Below, one piece after another: positions 12,097 through 24,088 of a stretch of 64,000 nt of DNA (positions within the stretch are counted from its first letter, which is position 1; every line of letters starts with the position of its first letter). Origin of the DNA: Crossaster papposus. Lineage: Eukaryota; Echinodermata; Asteroidea; Velatida; Solasteridae. The notes beneath the pieces are model-generated. The model was not told the origin of the DNA. It worked only from the letters and a program-made list of their open reading frames with translations, and searched no databases. The translations under genes were made by a program, and so were the position numbers. The stretch is from positions 1,178,001-1,242,000 of the forward strand of contig JBAIAA010000603.1 in the NCBI GenBank assembly GCA_037893245.1, written 5' to 3'.

Positions 12097-13010
12097 CTTT
12101 TCTTGCCTAACTACATATACAAAATCTCCTATTTTTCATATTAGTATTTGCTTCTCTTTTTTCAAGGTAGCCCCCGGCCGAGCCAACCTTACAAAATTAC
12201 GAGTATCAAATCTAAAGCCTTTACTCATTTTTATTCATACCAAATTGAGCAAATACTAATATTCTAGCAAATGCTGGAAATTAAAAAGTAAATACTTTTA
12301 GTCTTTAGCAAATACTTTCCAGTCAAATCTTTTGCTTCATTTTTATTCATACAGATTCCAGTAAATGCTTGAAAATTGGTAGTAAAAGCAAATGCTAGTT
12401 TTTATTCATACGGCCCATTAAACTCGGTGACCTGCCGACTGGTCATGGCCAGGTTCACTGAAATTTTTGACTTGTGTGTGTATATATATTAGCTCTTCTT
12501 GTATAGCCAGTTCCTAGAAAACTGTAGGGCTGACAACAGGTGTTTTGTACACCATAACAGATTTCGATGTTGCTTGTTATAGCCTTATACATGTAGCTAG
12601 CTATGCTACTGCCAAGTGTCTGTCTTTATTCATAGTTACCATAGGTACATTGTTTATACACAGTGTAAACTATAATATAATAACATAAAGAGAAAGTTAA
12701 TGGCCAACTTGTCATCAAGCTGGCAAGGCCTGGCTCAAGCCTAGTGACCTTAGGAGTGATCTTAGCTGTATACATGTAGATATAAGCATAATCAGCACAT
12801 CACATATTCTTTAATAAATGTTTGAATAGGCTGTTGCTGTAAACAAAGTTATTTAAAAGATACATGATGTACATACAAATGTTAAAATTTCCAAATGTCA
12901 TATCAAGATAAGAAAACAAAGTCTGAAGGCTATTACATGCAGTCATGGTTTGTAGAGTTCATGAGAGTCCTTTGTTACATTATATATACCGTTTCAGCTG
13001 ATTAATCTAT

Positions 13011-13574
13011 TATAGGTTTTCCCAGCCAATTTCATCACAAATTTATTCAAATTCGTCAACACGCATTCAAATTCACGCCACTCCTTCTGTGACAGTGGAT
13101 GTACGCGCAACCAGCGCTGTGGGAAACTTTCTCAAGTGGCTTTCGTGTTGTGGCTACTTCAAGACTGAACTATTGGACCATGGGCCTAGTGCCTCACCTT
13201 CCTGGGCAACTATCAAGGGATTATAAGAGGCAGTAAACAAGAGTAACTATAAAACCTAATGAATAATAATGAGTTGGGGGCAGTGAGTATGATGGTGATT
13301 ACTTTAGCAGAGGATTGGAATGTGGTTGACCCTGTGGCTCTAGTACTTGGTTGTATGTACATGCACAATGTACATACAAATAAAGAAAATGTCAATTTAT
13401 ACTTTAATTGATCCAAAATATGTTTTAAATCCAGTGAATGTTAACTGCTAAAATTGAATTACTCCTTTTGACTGTTGAAGGCTGATGCAACGGAGCATTA
13501 ATTTTCAAATGAAATTGAATAAACCGGGTATTAAATTGATTGAATTTATGTTTAAATTCGCCGGGAAAACCTAG
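13011..13574. mobile_element. Short inverted-repeat element
   Basis: The left end TAGGTTTTCCCAGCCAATTT is matched at the right by its inverse with small differences (AAATTCGCCGGGAAAACCTA). The interior is AT-rich and non-coding. The target duplication is unclear, so the class is not assigned. It sits inside the larger inverted-arm element. Confidence 0.45.
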
Positions 13575-14039
13575 GCTATATTAAAATGAAACGGGTATCA
13601 AGAGTAGAAAAGCAATCAGTCGAAATATATGCGTTGACATTTCCAAACATTTCCAAACAAGTTATGTCGTTACGAAGAAATGTTTGATTAATTCATTGAT
13701 CTTGAGTATTCTTTGTATTAATAAAGCTTTCATTTTGGTTTACATTGGCCATTTACATTAACACGTATACTCTACAATAATTTCTAGTCTACTTTGCTAA
13801 CTCTACATGATATATAAATCACAACACCTTCTTTTGGACTGTATACTGATATTAAGTTGTATTGCCATTGAAACAATTGTTCAATTTTGATTCAATCATA
13901 AATACATAAAACAGTTTATCCGTTCCTATTGGACGAGCGGCCGTCAGAACCTTCGCTATCGTCAAATGCTTAATAATAAGCTACTATACCGTATATGATG
14001 AGTCCGGTTTTCCCACTACCCGAGGCACATTCTCATATA
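13575..14039. other. AT-rich spacer
   Basis: No gene, RNA or clear repeat is seen between the short inverted-repeat element and the right minisatellite arm. Confidence 0.5.
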
Positions 14040-14530
14040 GCGAAAGACCATAACCGATCGTGAATAATGCAACAGCGATCGCGCTACGTCAACAACACGT
14101 AAGGTTCACCACTTGTAGCAAAAGTTGATCACCGATCACGCGCCCCATCAACGATCGCGGGATAAATTCATTCACCCCTCGCAAAATGTCATCACCACGC
14201 GCAAAATTCCATCACCGATCGCAAAAGTTGATCACCGATAGCGAAAGTCCATCACTGATCATGAATATGCAACACCTGTTACGCCCATCAGCGATCACAT
14301 GGAAAAGTTGACCACCGCTCGCAAAAGTTGATCACCGATCGCAAAAGTTCATCACCGCTCGCAAAAGTTCATCACCGATTGCTCCTGACCAAAGACATTT
14401 TTTGCCATCGACCCTGTGGACTGTCTGGAATTTGTTTGCAAAATCAAATAGTGCAGAAATAATGTGCAATCATTTCAATTTTGTTGGGAAAGTAATTGGC
14501 CCCTACGTTGTGCTTATCACTGTAAACAAA

Positions 14531-14740
14531 CATAAGTTAGTCATTTTGACTATAAAAGTTAGTCCTGCCCTACGTTTGAAATGACTAATTCAAATTAGTC
14601 AGGCAGGCCAAATGACAAACATTATTTAGTCAAAATTAGTCTTCTGATTAAACCAAAAAGCGTCTGAAATGACTAAACGTTAGTCATTTGACTTTTGCAG
14701 TTAGTCATTAAAAATGACTAATCACATAGTCACATGACCA
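14531..14740. promoter_or_regulatory. Cluster of TGACTAA/TTAGTCA motifs
   Basis: At least eight TTAGTCA or TGACTAA heptamers, in both orientations, occur within about 210 bases, with another near 14970. The heptamer differs by one base from the AP-1 site TGAGTCA. The density could mean a regulatory cluster or only a decayed simple repeat. No adjacent promoter is recognised, so function is speculative. Confidence 0.3.
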
Positions 14741-14894
14741 ATGTTTTAAAAACAAAAGAAGTTAAAGCAATCGAGTCAAAATCTTTTTAAATAGTATTAT
14801 TTCAACGCAATAGGAGAAAAGCAACTTTATGTTGACACTCCTTTACTTATACTTATGAATTAATTAAGATGATTAATTAATACATTTGTACTCG

Positions 14895-15270
14895 TAATGT
14901 AAATAAAACATATTGTGAATGAAATCATATCATCACAAGCAAGAGGTTTTTTCGAGCTGCTCACAGACGTAAGTAAATGACTAAGTATTATTTTTGACAA
15001 TTTCATGAGGTAAATAAAACCTATCGTGAATGAAAAACTGTCGCTGGCAAGAGTATGTTCTCGCGCGACAAAAGAAGCTGCTTTACAGACTAGTAAATGG
15101 CTAAGTACATGTATTATTGCTGGCATATACTAATTATAAATTAAATTGGTATAAAACATATCGTGAATGAAAGACTGTCACTGGCAAGAGTATGTTCTCG
15201 CGCGACAAAACGAGCTGCTTTACAGACTACCGGGTAGTAAATGGCCAAGTATTATTGCTGGCATTTACTT
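14895..15270. repeat. Three tandem copies of a roughly 125-bp unit
   Basis: Each unit contains TATCGTGAATGAAA, then GGCAAGAGTATGTTCTCGCG, then GAGCTGCTTTACAGAC and a TAGTAAATGGCTAAGTA-like end. Copies two (from about 15011) and three (from about 15146) are close; copy one (from about 14895) is more diverged. No reading frame is conserved across units. Confidence 0.75.
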
Positions 15271-15434
15271 ATAAATTTAAAGCTAATGTATTGTCCCTCA
15301 TTTGCAGACACCCAAAAAGTAACTGACAAAATTGTTGTTGAAAAGCATACTTGGTTTGAAATTTATATCCTAGAATATTGTTTTTCTCGGAATGTACGTG
15401 CATTCACTGAGCTAAAACTTCACAAGGTTTGTTG

Positions 15435-15811
15435 TTAAAGGTAGGATACACCATTTGCAGATATCGAAAAAATTTACTGCCAAATTATTAAGAAATATCC
15501 TTCTCATCTGAAAGTAAATAATGATTCTCTCATCCAGCAAAATGATGGCGCTAGATATCTTGCAATTATTCTGAAAAATAGGAATGTGTAAAGAAAAATT
15601 CGCGATTGCCGGGCAGCGATCGCGAAAAAAAAAGATAACATAAGAATAACTGCTCGACGCCAGTTAAAAACAAACGCCGTTTTTCGTTCTTTTCTCGGCA
15701 TCCATGATTGTAAGATTTCGGACAGGTCAGTTAATTGATATTTACTATAAATTACAACCCCCAAAATCTACCTATTCATGATAGCAATTACAATGGTGTA
15801 TCCTACCTTTT
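15435..15811 (+). mobile_element. TTAA MITE family A, copy 2
   Basis: Begins TTAAAGGTAGGATACACC and ends with the inverse GTGTATCCTACCTTT. The body aligns with copy 1, including AAATAATGATTCT and GCGCTAGATATC. The right TTAA is mutated to TTTA. It lies just downstream of the 3' end of the SAMD3-like gene. Confidence 0.85.
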
Positions 15812-15946
15812 ATGGAACCTTCTTTACATGTTGAGCACTTTCGGTTTGAGCACATTACTTGAGAAGCTGCCTCTCAAGTAATGTTACCACAGCCCTTTCT
15901 ATCTTAACATTATCCTGGATGTTCAGTATCACCTTTTAAAAGAAAG

Positions 15947-18369
15947 TCAAAGTCTTGTGCATCTACGTGTTAAAGCCATGTTGAAATTGTAAAAACAAGA
16001 CAGGTACACAGCCACGGCAGCTGTAAAGGTTGCACACTGTGCTACCTCCACCCGGTCGACCAAAACGACAAACTCTGTGCAGTCGAAGAGGGATGGCATG
16101 TCACCTTTAATGATTGGTGAACCATTGTCCTGCACATCAAAGAAACAGAATATTGAAACACATGAAACAATAACCAAATTGTGCAATCTTCGTAGGTAAA
16201 TTGTGATACATTATCTTCAAACATTTTGTGAGTGCAACAGCTCCACTTCAAAGATTGCGGAAAGCGGTCACACACACAAATCTGTTTCAATGAGCAGACT
16301 GATTTATATTTTAAGATATTTATTATTTACCTGCCCTTTTAAAAATTGATTGTGCCAAAGAAATTTTAGTTCTTGAGATTTCGTCTGTTTAGAAAAGGCT
16401 TTTGAAGAATTAATGTACCCGTAGGAGTTTTTAGGTTTTCATCCTGAACCAAACTGATCTTTTCTGTCAGTTTCATCCAGTTGCAAAGCGATTTCACCCA
16501 CAGCCTGCTGGTATACATCATCCAATTTCTTGGCCGATCCACACATCTTTAGGATTGAATTCCCATACTTCTGCAGGCCTTCATTTAAAAGGTCTTTTAT
16601 ACCTGGGCCTGTCCCCTGGAGTCTCTTGAACTCGGCCAACATCTGTTATCAAAATCAAAAAGAAAAAAAGAAGACATTTTTATTTTTGAATTTGTTTCCT
16701 GGTAGAGCATGTTGAGAAAATGTGTAATATCAAACATCAGGCAATGCACAAAGCTTAACCAGTTGACCTTGGGTTTATTTTGACAAGAACGAACGAGGCA
16801 CAGGTTTAATATTCACTCGACCACAATGCCAAGTGGTAAAGTGCCAAGTTGTTCGACTGTATTTTCTGATTTTGAGTGTAAAATAAATAAATTGTCTTTG
16901 TTGATCTAAGGGACAAATCAAAAATGCTTTGAACAAACCTCATCCTTGTCAAAAAGCCATAGGTATGCATTCTTGAGTTTTGGAATAGACACCATTCGTT
17001 GGGTTATCAGACTTCGGCGATCTGCCAGAGTAGCAGCCATAGCCACAGCTACACGGTCGTAGCTAGGTTTGTTTTTTTGACGCTCTAATTTCATCCACTC
17101 AGTGTGAACCTTTATGGATGCATCATCCTGAGGTGCTGCCCTCTTTGGTTGGTAGTTCATCATGCCCCACTGCGGCGGACCGTCTTGGTGCTGCAGTTGT
17201 TTGCGACTTTCGGCCGGTTGCTTTCGCTTCCTAGGAATGATCATATCCACATCCTCCATCTTTCTTGAGTTTGCGAACTTATATTGGAGCCGATTTTTCT
17301 AAAGGGTCTGATAGAAAAACAAATTCAAAACATTCACTTGGGGATTCTCGCAAACAGACAATTTTTTTTATTTGGGTTCAGTTGTTACCCTATATTATAT
17401 TTATAACAATAATTTTTTTTTAAATCTCAAAATAATCTTCAATAAGAAGATAACTTTAATTTAACAAATAAAATATTTTGTCATTCAAAGTGAAGAGTGT
17501 CATGACAAATACATTTTTTTTGACTGACCAAATAATTCTATTGACATTACACTTTTATCAGCATATCAGTCAAGACCACCCTACAAGTACTTCAACATGC
17601 ACCCTATATTTGTTAAGGTGGACTTTTCTGCTTCACAACCAAAGGTATAAATTAAGAAATTGCAAAACATTACATGTAAGTTGCAAAATATAGCAAACAA
17701 AATTCAGTTTTACCTTAGTATTCTCAATGGTCATGTACGGATTATGGGACAGTTTGGGGAACTGCTCAAACAGAAGATCAATAATCTGCTTATACTGCGT
17801 TGATGTAGGATAGCTGTAAAGGAAATTAATGAAAATAAAATAAAATTGTGAGACAAAGGTGAATTTGTTTACTACATGTATGAAAAGGAAAGTAGGCATA
17901 TGTGCTTTGTGGCAGGGAAAAGAAGAACAAAATATAAAATATAGGGAAAATCACTTGCAATGTACAAATGATAACGCTAAGCAATTGGCGACATCCAGTA
18001 ATTGAGACTTTGAATCTAAGTAATTCATGATAAGGTTATAAGATAAAACTAGGAGTTAACTTCTCTGTAAAGAGATTCTGGATATAAAGATATCTTGTTT
18101 TAAACTTACAAAGTGAATCTTGTAACACTGTTGTATATGCATTTAAGCAGCGCTGATCTTTGGCCTTCCCTCAAGGTAAGACCTTCTTGAAGCTTCTCCT
18201 GAAGAGATGTTGAGAAAGGTGGTAGTCGATAAGTCGAAATCCAGTTTGAAGACAGGCTCCTTGCTACATGTGTGTGTAGGTGAGAGGCTGAGCTCAACGA
18301 GGACGCTATTCCAGAACTCGTGGAGCAAAAAGCCACATCAACGGATACAATGTACATGTACATGTACAT
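15947..18369 (-). CDS. SAMD3-like uncharacterised gene, five exons
   Basis: Reverse-strand exons: 18110-18369 (ends TRF, donor TTT|GTAAGT); 17714-17813 (YPTSTQYKQIIDLLFEQFPKL); 16939-17298 (KNRLQYKFANSRK, then a basic patch PRKRKQ); about 16442-16642 (MLAEFKRLQGTG); and 15947-16129 (AVAVYLSCFYNFNMAL). The first two splice in phase 2, completing a Phe codon, and exons 2 to 4 join in phase 0. The block order (helical YPT domain, LKNR block, C-terminal AVAVYLSCF) is that of animal proteins often annotated as SAMD3-like. The function is unknown. The 3' donor of exon 4 and the terminal frame (a stop after RRCTRL; an adjacent frame continues DAQDFDF) are uncertain, so slight damage is possible. Confidence 0.6.
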
Positions 18370-19390
18370 GTATCATGCTTCATGCTTTCAGAACTGCTAT
18401 CAGTCCTGTTTAAATATGAAAATAAGATGTGCAACAGGTCATGCCAAAGATTAGTGAACTTTACATATATGTTAAGACTCTTTCTAACAGCTGTACATGT
18501 ACTCCCATTTTACAAAGTTGTATGCAAATTTCATGCCGCTAGTGTATTATTGGGAAGTGAAACATTATAACACTCTACGTCGCAGCTTTAGGGCTGCACC
18601 AAAAATATTATAATATTTAAGCAACTAGATATTCAGATAAGGCAAAATGAAAAACTGGTGTGTTTACGGTAACCCGACCTACATGTACCTGCATTTGTTT
18701 GCGGCAAAATTACCGACCTCAAACTTGTTATTGCCATTTTGCTAGTTGATACTTTTAAATGAGCACTATTTGCAATTATTTGCGACAACATTTTGGGACT
18801 ATTCCTAATGAATTATGATTAGAACAGAAATTAGTACACATGGTTAGCAAGTTCTTTAAAACAAAATTAAGTATGTTTGAGGGATGTTAAAAAATGTGTT
18901 AGGGTATTCCATAATCGTCCAAGTTGTGCGGTAAAATTTTTGGGGGTCAAATGCCACACTTTTACATGTATTAAAAGTCACTTTTACATGTATTAAAAAT
19001 CACTTTTGCAGATAATTTGCCAGTTTTTACATGGGAAAAGTATTATGTACATGTAGCTCAAATGTTTTCTTCAAAACATAATTATACACGTACATGAACA
19101 TGTATGTGAGCATATAAGCTGATCTGCTAGATGCTCTCTACATTGAATAGGCACACACAAATCCTGAATGGTATTGTGGTAGCCAGTGCAAATGGAGGGG
19201 GTATATTACTTCAATTTAATTTTCAAAATCAAATTCCTAGGCAGCTTATTCGTGCATTAAACCTTGATATGAGACAGATCAAAAGCTGCCAACAAATTAT
19301 CAACAATTCAAAGTGTGAGGAAACATACGCTGATGTGCAAAGTAGCACACTGAAATTCATTGGTGTTTGCAGCTCACTCTCCTCTCCTAC
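18370..19390. other. Spacer with simple repeats
   Basis: Contains a TACATG run near 18350-18372 and a duplicated CACTTTTACATGTATTAAAA near 18957-19000. A forward frame around 19131-19469 has no recognisable motif. No gene is assigned. Confidence 0.5.
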
Positions 19391-19398
19391 ATGTACAT

Positions 19399-21124
19399 GT
19401 AATAATAATAATAATGTGAGCATTTATATAGCGCTCAAACACAGAAGAAACTGGTATCAGAGCGCTTAACAAAATACAAGGAACAAAAACTAAACCAATT
19501 AAAAAAGAAAAGTCTTAAGATCTTTCTTGAACTTTGTTATTGATGTGGCGTGACGGATGCGCTGAGGCAAGTTATTCCATAGCTTAGGACCAGCAGCGTA
19601 AAAACCCTTGTCACCAGACAGAGTGTTGGTTTGAGGTACCGTAACTAGTCTATCATCATCGCCTGAGCGAAGTCCGGATTTCTTCGATTGATAGGGAATG
19701 ATGAGGTCTGAAAGATACGTTGGTGCCTGATTGGTGAAACATTTGTATACAACAGTTAAAATCTTAAACACAATACGCGAGTGGACAGGCAACCAATGGA
19801 GTTGTTTGAGAAATGGCGACGCAAGATCATACTTTTTAGCCTGGAAAACAAGTTTGGCTGCACGATTTTGGAGACGCTGAAGACGTTTGATATCAGAAAC
19901 ATTTATACCATGGAGGAGAGAGTTAGCATAATCCAAACGCGATGTAACAAGAGCACGAACGGCGTGATGGCAAGTAGTCTGGTCAATAAACATTCTAATT
20001 TGAGATAAATTGCGGATATGGAAGTTTAGTGAACGACAAATCGAAGTCACATGGGTGGACATGTTCATATTTTGGTTAAATTCCACACCAAGATTTCTGA
20101 CGGAGGTGGATGGCCTGATGACAATATTACCAATCTTGAGAGAGATGTCCTGCAACGTATGTGATAATCTTGGAGTGACAGCAACAAAGAATTCAGTTTT
20201 AGTGTCATCTAATTGCAGCATATTATGCGTCATCCATGTTTTGATTTCAAGAATACAAGTGGTCAATGTCGACAAAGCATGTTTCACATCATTTGGGTCT
20301 CTAGGATCACAGGTAATATACACCTGGGTGTCGTCAGCGTAGAAATGAAATTTGACATTGGTATGGCGCTTAATGATGTCGGCGAGTGGATGCGTATAGA
20401 ATGAAAAGGACTGTGGACCGATGACAGAGCCCTGCGGCAAGCCAAAATCAAGTGGTTGAGGCTCTGAGTATTCATTCGCGATTTTTACTTTGCAAGTCCG
20501 GCCAGTGAGGTACGAATGAAACCAGTCGCGAACACTTCCAGTTATACCAAATATATTTGACATTCTGTTTAAAAGTATAGAATGATCAATTGTATCAAAG
20601 GCAGCAGACAAATCCAACAACACCAAGAGAACAGCCTGCCGATTATCAAGAGCGTGCATTATATCACTCTTGACTCTCAACAAGGCCGTCTCAGTGCTGT
20701 TATTGGATTTGTATGCTGACTGGAATGGCTGATGCAGATTATTATCCTCCAAATGCTTGGAAACATGACGAAGAGCAGCTTTTTCGATTACTTTAGACAG
20801 AAAGGCAGTGTTAGACACAGGTCTATAGTTCTTGAGAGTGTCGTGATCAAGCGTAGGCTTTTTCAAAAGTGGTGTAACAATAGCATCCTTAAGAGCTGAA
20901 GGAAAACTGCCAGTCGTCAAAGATGAATTTATAATGGAAACCATAGCTGGGATGAAAATACTCAGGTTCTTCTTCAGGAGCCATGTAGGCAGCGGATCTA
21001 GTCCACAAGATTTACTAGGAGCGGAGGAAACTAACTTTAAAATCTCATCATAATCAACGGGAACAAAATGAGACATAATCGGTCCCTGGGTATGATCCTT
21101 ACTACCTCCTTCACCAGTACTTTA
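19399..21124 (-). mobile_element. 5'-truncated CR1/L2-type LINE
   Basis: A reverse-strand non-LTR retrotransposon comprising a reverse transcriptase frame and a short 3' UTR that ends in an ATT repeat (19399-19415). The bases before the tail read GCGCTATATAAATGC, like other LINE and SINE tails of the window. The endonuclease domain expected upstream is missing, and homology stops near 21124, as in ordinary incomplete reverse transcription. Confidence 0.85.
19499..21076 (-). CDS. LINE reverse transcriptase (open for 525 codons)
   Basis: RNA-dependent DNA polymerase of the CR1/L2 branch of the Jockey group. The frame is uninterrupted. Visible motifs in order: LKNYRPVSNTAFLSKVIEKA (about residues 80-100), the motif A core LLDLSAAFDTIDH (about 150), GLPQGSVIGP (motif B, about 215), YADDTQVY (catalytic motif C, about 250), and the downstream thumb-like VRNLGVEFN region. 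The C-terminal WLPVHSRIVFKIL and LWNNLPQRIR blocks are typical of this branch. An intact catalytic core suggests a fairly recent insertion, although the copy cannot be autonomous without its endonuclease. The true start lies upstream of the truncation. Confidence 0.9.
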   Translation of the reverse strand: MSHFVPVDYDEILKLVSSAPSKSCGLDPLPTWLLKKNLSIFIPAMVSIINSSLTTGSFPSALKDAIVTPLLKKPTLDHDTLKNYRPVSNTAFLSKVIEKAALRHVSKHLEDNNLHQPFQSAYKSNNSTETALLRVKSDIMHALDNRQAVLLVLLDLSAAFDTIDHSILLNRMSNIFGITGSVRDWFHSYLTGRTCKVKIANEYSEPQPLDFGLPQGSVIGPQSFSFYTHPLADIIKRHTNVKFHFYADDTQVYITCDPRDPNDVKHALSTLTTCILEIKTWMTHNMLQLDDTKTEFFVAVTPRLSHTLQDISLKIGNIVIRPSTSVRNLGVEFNQNMNMSTHVTSICRSLNFHIRNLSQIRMFIDQTTCHHAVRALVTSRLDYANSLLHGINVSDIKRLQRLQNRAAKLVFQAKKYDLASPFLKQLHWLPVHSRIVFKILTVVYKCFTNQAPTYLSDLIIPYQSKKSGLRSGDDDRLVTVPQTNTLSGDKGFYAAGPKLWNNLPQRIRHATSITKFKKDLKTFLF

Positions 21125-21125
21125 C

Positions 21126-21315
21126 TATTTGCTTGACCTCATCCCCCTCTGCCAAGTCGACTCATTCTTCTTCAAGCAGTTGGGCTTGAGAGATGTTGAA
21201 AACATCGTACACTCTCTCCCGCAATGCCTCCTCCGTGACCACTGCACCATCCTCTATATTGAATTCCACCTTTTTGGGGGCTGTTACCAAAAATGGCCAA
21301 GTATCTGCAGTTGGA
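21126..21315 (-). pseudogene. Coding-like exon with a PB1-like look and an in-frame stop
   Basis: On the reverse strand, sequence reading KVEFNIEDGAVVTEEALRER, then VYDVFNISQAQL and a short acidic tail, is interrupted by TGA before VDLAEGDEVKQI. Beta-strand/helix spacing with an acidic end recalls PB1-like N-terminal domains found in some transposon-encoded proteins; this is inference. The LINE begins immediately after it, so the rest of the gene may have been separated. Confidence 0.4.
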
Positions 21316-21569
21316 GAAAAAGATGCTATTTGTACCACATGTTTTGGGGTATTTTAGACATTAGATATAAATATCTCATTTCCCTGAATTGACGGTTTCA
21401 TTCAAATTTTTCAAAAAATGGTTAAACAAATCATTGCCGTTTAGAAAATTTAATGCAAGGTCACACCCTAAGAAGACCCTGGGGGTCCTTCCTCTATTTC
21501 CTCCATGCTCAGACAGCAGGATGGTTAATCAGTAGCGATGGTGATTCAAAAGAGACAAATGAAAGCAGA

Positions 21570-23043
21570 CTAGCGGCAGAATATGTTATGTCGTGTCACA
21601 ACAAATATGCCTTGGCTGTTGCAGTACACACCAAGAGGATAGTGATCTAAAAGGTCAGAGACTTTTTTCAAAACAATTGTATCAGTCCTTGCCAAAGCAT
21701 ATGCATGAAGATGATGAATATATCCTGTAGTCACGGCCAGGTTACATACAGTACAAGAACAAGTCTCCTCCAATCAAACAACATAGATCGACAATTACAA
21801 ATTGAGTAAATCCTTCTGGGCTAATGCCAACAACTACTGCACATCCTTTGCTATACCAAGTACCACCATATTGGGCCCTAGTAACAGTATAGACAGCTTC
21901 TTTGTCTCCAAGCAGAGGTTGCAATAAATCATGAACAGCTTTGAGCAGTAGTCCAGTTGGGGTAAGCTTCCCATTTGCATGTTCAACTGTGTCTTGGAAG
22001 AGATAACTCTGTTTCTTTGATCCAGGCTTGATAATACTCATGTCTTGTTGCCAGTGTCTTGCACACTAGTTCTTTCTGTTTTTTTGGTTCGATGAGATAG
22101 CTCTTTGAAATCTTGTGCTTTCCTTCGAAGCGCAATGTCCAACAATGAACGAGGGGCCCAACCTGCAGCATAAATCTTGGATAGTGTATGATGTAATGAA
22201 ACTTTGGTTTCCATTGTTTCTTCTGGAAACTCGGTGAAATACTTGATCAAAAATGATTCTATTAGATCAGCAAGAAATTCGCAGAGGGGTACATCAATAT
22301 GAGGCGAAGTACTTACCTGTACAACATCTTGAAGAACCAGAAGTATTTCCCAAACACTATTCCCCACTGAAAGTTTGTAACCAACAAGAAGTGGCAAGAG
22401 CCTCAACAAACACCACACCTGAAGAGCCTTTTGTTTATTAACTTAAACTTACCTGGTTTGTCTGCCATTTTAGATGGCTTGTCCACTTTGTCAGTTCCCT
22501 CATACGGAAATTGTTCTATTTGATCATTCAAAAAGTCCAGAGTGAAAAAGCCTTCACGAACCCACAGTACAGTATCATTAATTCGAGTACATTCAGAATT
22601 ATTCCTTCAAAGAAATCATGTGCAATATCAGGTGGGAGTCCATTCACAACATAAAAATACTAAAGCTGGTTGAGAGGGCTGGAATTTTTAATGCCATAAA
22701 CTTTTCCCATCTCCGGCAGTTGCTTAGCCACATTTGCATGCTGAGTGTAGGACTCTATAGTCCTTGGCTGAAGTGTGTCCCGGAAGTGGTTCTTCATGGC
22801 TTCTTTTGTCACAGAACAAAATCAGCAAAGGCGTTGCACATTACAACTTTCTAGATAGCCACCAATCCCATGAGCACCTAGGTTGTCTGCAACTACCATT
22901 GAGATAGAACCTTTGAAATTATGTACAGTGCCATCTTTGTTGATGTTGATGCCGTCACGTTCAAGAATCTTCAGGTTTGCAATCAAGGGAGCTAATACCG
23001 CTCTCATACCTACCTCTTTCAGGACTTCAGAAGGGCACAACAT
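21570..23043 (-). pseudogene. CACTA/EnSpm-like transposase relative, decayed
   Basis: The reverse strand holds blocks shared with the relic at 32.2-36.5 kb: LAPLIANLKILERDGI, VVADNLGAHGIGGYLES, NGLPPDIAHDFFEG (22.6 kb), a donor CCAG|GTAAGT near 22450, VLQDVVQ, and HCWTLRFEGKHKISKS with TLATRHEYYQ (22.1 kb), then SDLLDHYPLG (21.65 kb). Stops interrupt RLC*FC (TGA, probably from CGA) and QL*YF, and frames shift near 22.5, 22.15 and 22.0 kb. Conserved acidic residues in ADN and the FEG segment would suit a DDE-type nuclease. The superfamily name is moderately certain only. Confidence 0.6.
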
Positions 23044-23099
23044 ACATGTAGCTAGTTGGATGCAATTGTTTTAAGCGAAGGTTGGGTGAAATATTTGTA

Positions 23100-24088
23100 A
23101 GACAGAAATAGAAGGCTTAAAACTTGAGTTGTTTTACTCGGTTTCCAATTGGATTGGCCAATGTGAAGTCATGGTTATATAACTGTACCTGAAAAGTTTG
23201 GTTATGTTGTGGAAAAAAGGGGATTGCTGTCAAACAGTGAACCATCACAATAATCACTTAAAAAGGCCATCCTGTCTGTGGCCTTGGACAACTTCAGCAA
23301 ATACATCATCTCTTCCCATTATTACTTGTCAATTGTAGTCCCGGCCCTGGGGGACCCGGGGCTTTGGACAAAGTAGCGGGGACATAGCGGGGGATGTCCA
23401 AAAAAACGTGCCCCGCTAGCCGGGACAATAGCATCATGTATCATGTGGCAGGTTGTGGATGTAACCTCCGAAAACCATACCGAGTTTAGGTGACAGTTCC
23501 TCTAGGTAAAGAAAAAATTTCAAGATACATTTGTTACATTCTGAATGTTTGCAAGTATCCTTACAAAAATAATTTAAAAAGAAAGAAATTTTCTGCTACA
23601 ACTGACTTTAAGGTGAGTGTCTTAAGGTATTCGTTAAATTCCATTATTTAAACTATACTTATCATCATTTGTAATTCATATTCAACTTGAAGAAATATAT
23701 ATTTATGCAAGTTATTATGTTTTTTGTTTGCATTTGTACTCCCCCTATTTCAGTCTTCCACAAAATTTGCCAGAAGAATTGCATTAATTAATCTTGAGGT
23801 TATTAAATAACTCCCTTCAATGGGTTGTGGATGTAACTGGAAACCATTTCCTGTTATATCCACATCTTAACCAGTGGAAAAAAGAGGAATTGTCCCAAAA
23901 AAGGAAGCGAGCGAGGGCACTCATGTTTTGTTTTTTATTTTGCCTAGGCCTAATTGTTTGTAAATCTGGATATTTACCAGTTAAACCGCCTTATAATATT
24001 GGGACTGGGGTGGGAGATGGGCTGTCATTTTGTCAAACTCCAACATGTCCACCACGCAGTAGCAAAAAAAACACCCAACCATTTTAAA
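23100..24088. other. Spacer with a GC-rich inverted motif
   Basis: Near 23350-23425 GGGCTTTGGACAAAGTAGCG and CGTGCCCCGCTAGCCGGG form partly self-complementary blocks. GGTTGTGGATGTAAC occurs twice (about 23452 and 23822). A forward frame at 23954-24169 runs into the palindrome described next. No family is recognised. Confidence 0.45.

Larger units (their letters stand above)
11371..14381. mobile_element. Putative 3-kb element with inverted minisatellite arms
   Basis: The left arm (11371-11671) is an array of about 20-bp units with GCGAGCGGTGATCAACTTTT and variants. The right arm (about 14040-14381) is the same unit in opposite orientation (GCAAAAGTTGATCACCGATC). Both arms end on AATCGGTGATG. 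No unambiguous target duplication could be read outside. Between the arms lie a SINE (11724-12096), a smaller inverted-repeat element (13011-13574) and AT-rich sequence without genes. The alternative is two independent inverted arrays. Confidence 0.45.

Noticed and set aside
19781-20475. Plus-strand frames of 63-110 codons
   Set aside because: They are antisense to the intact LINE reverse transcriptase.
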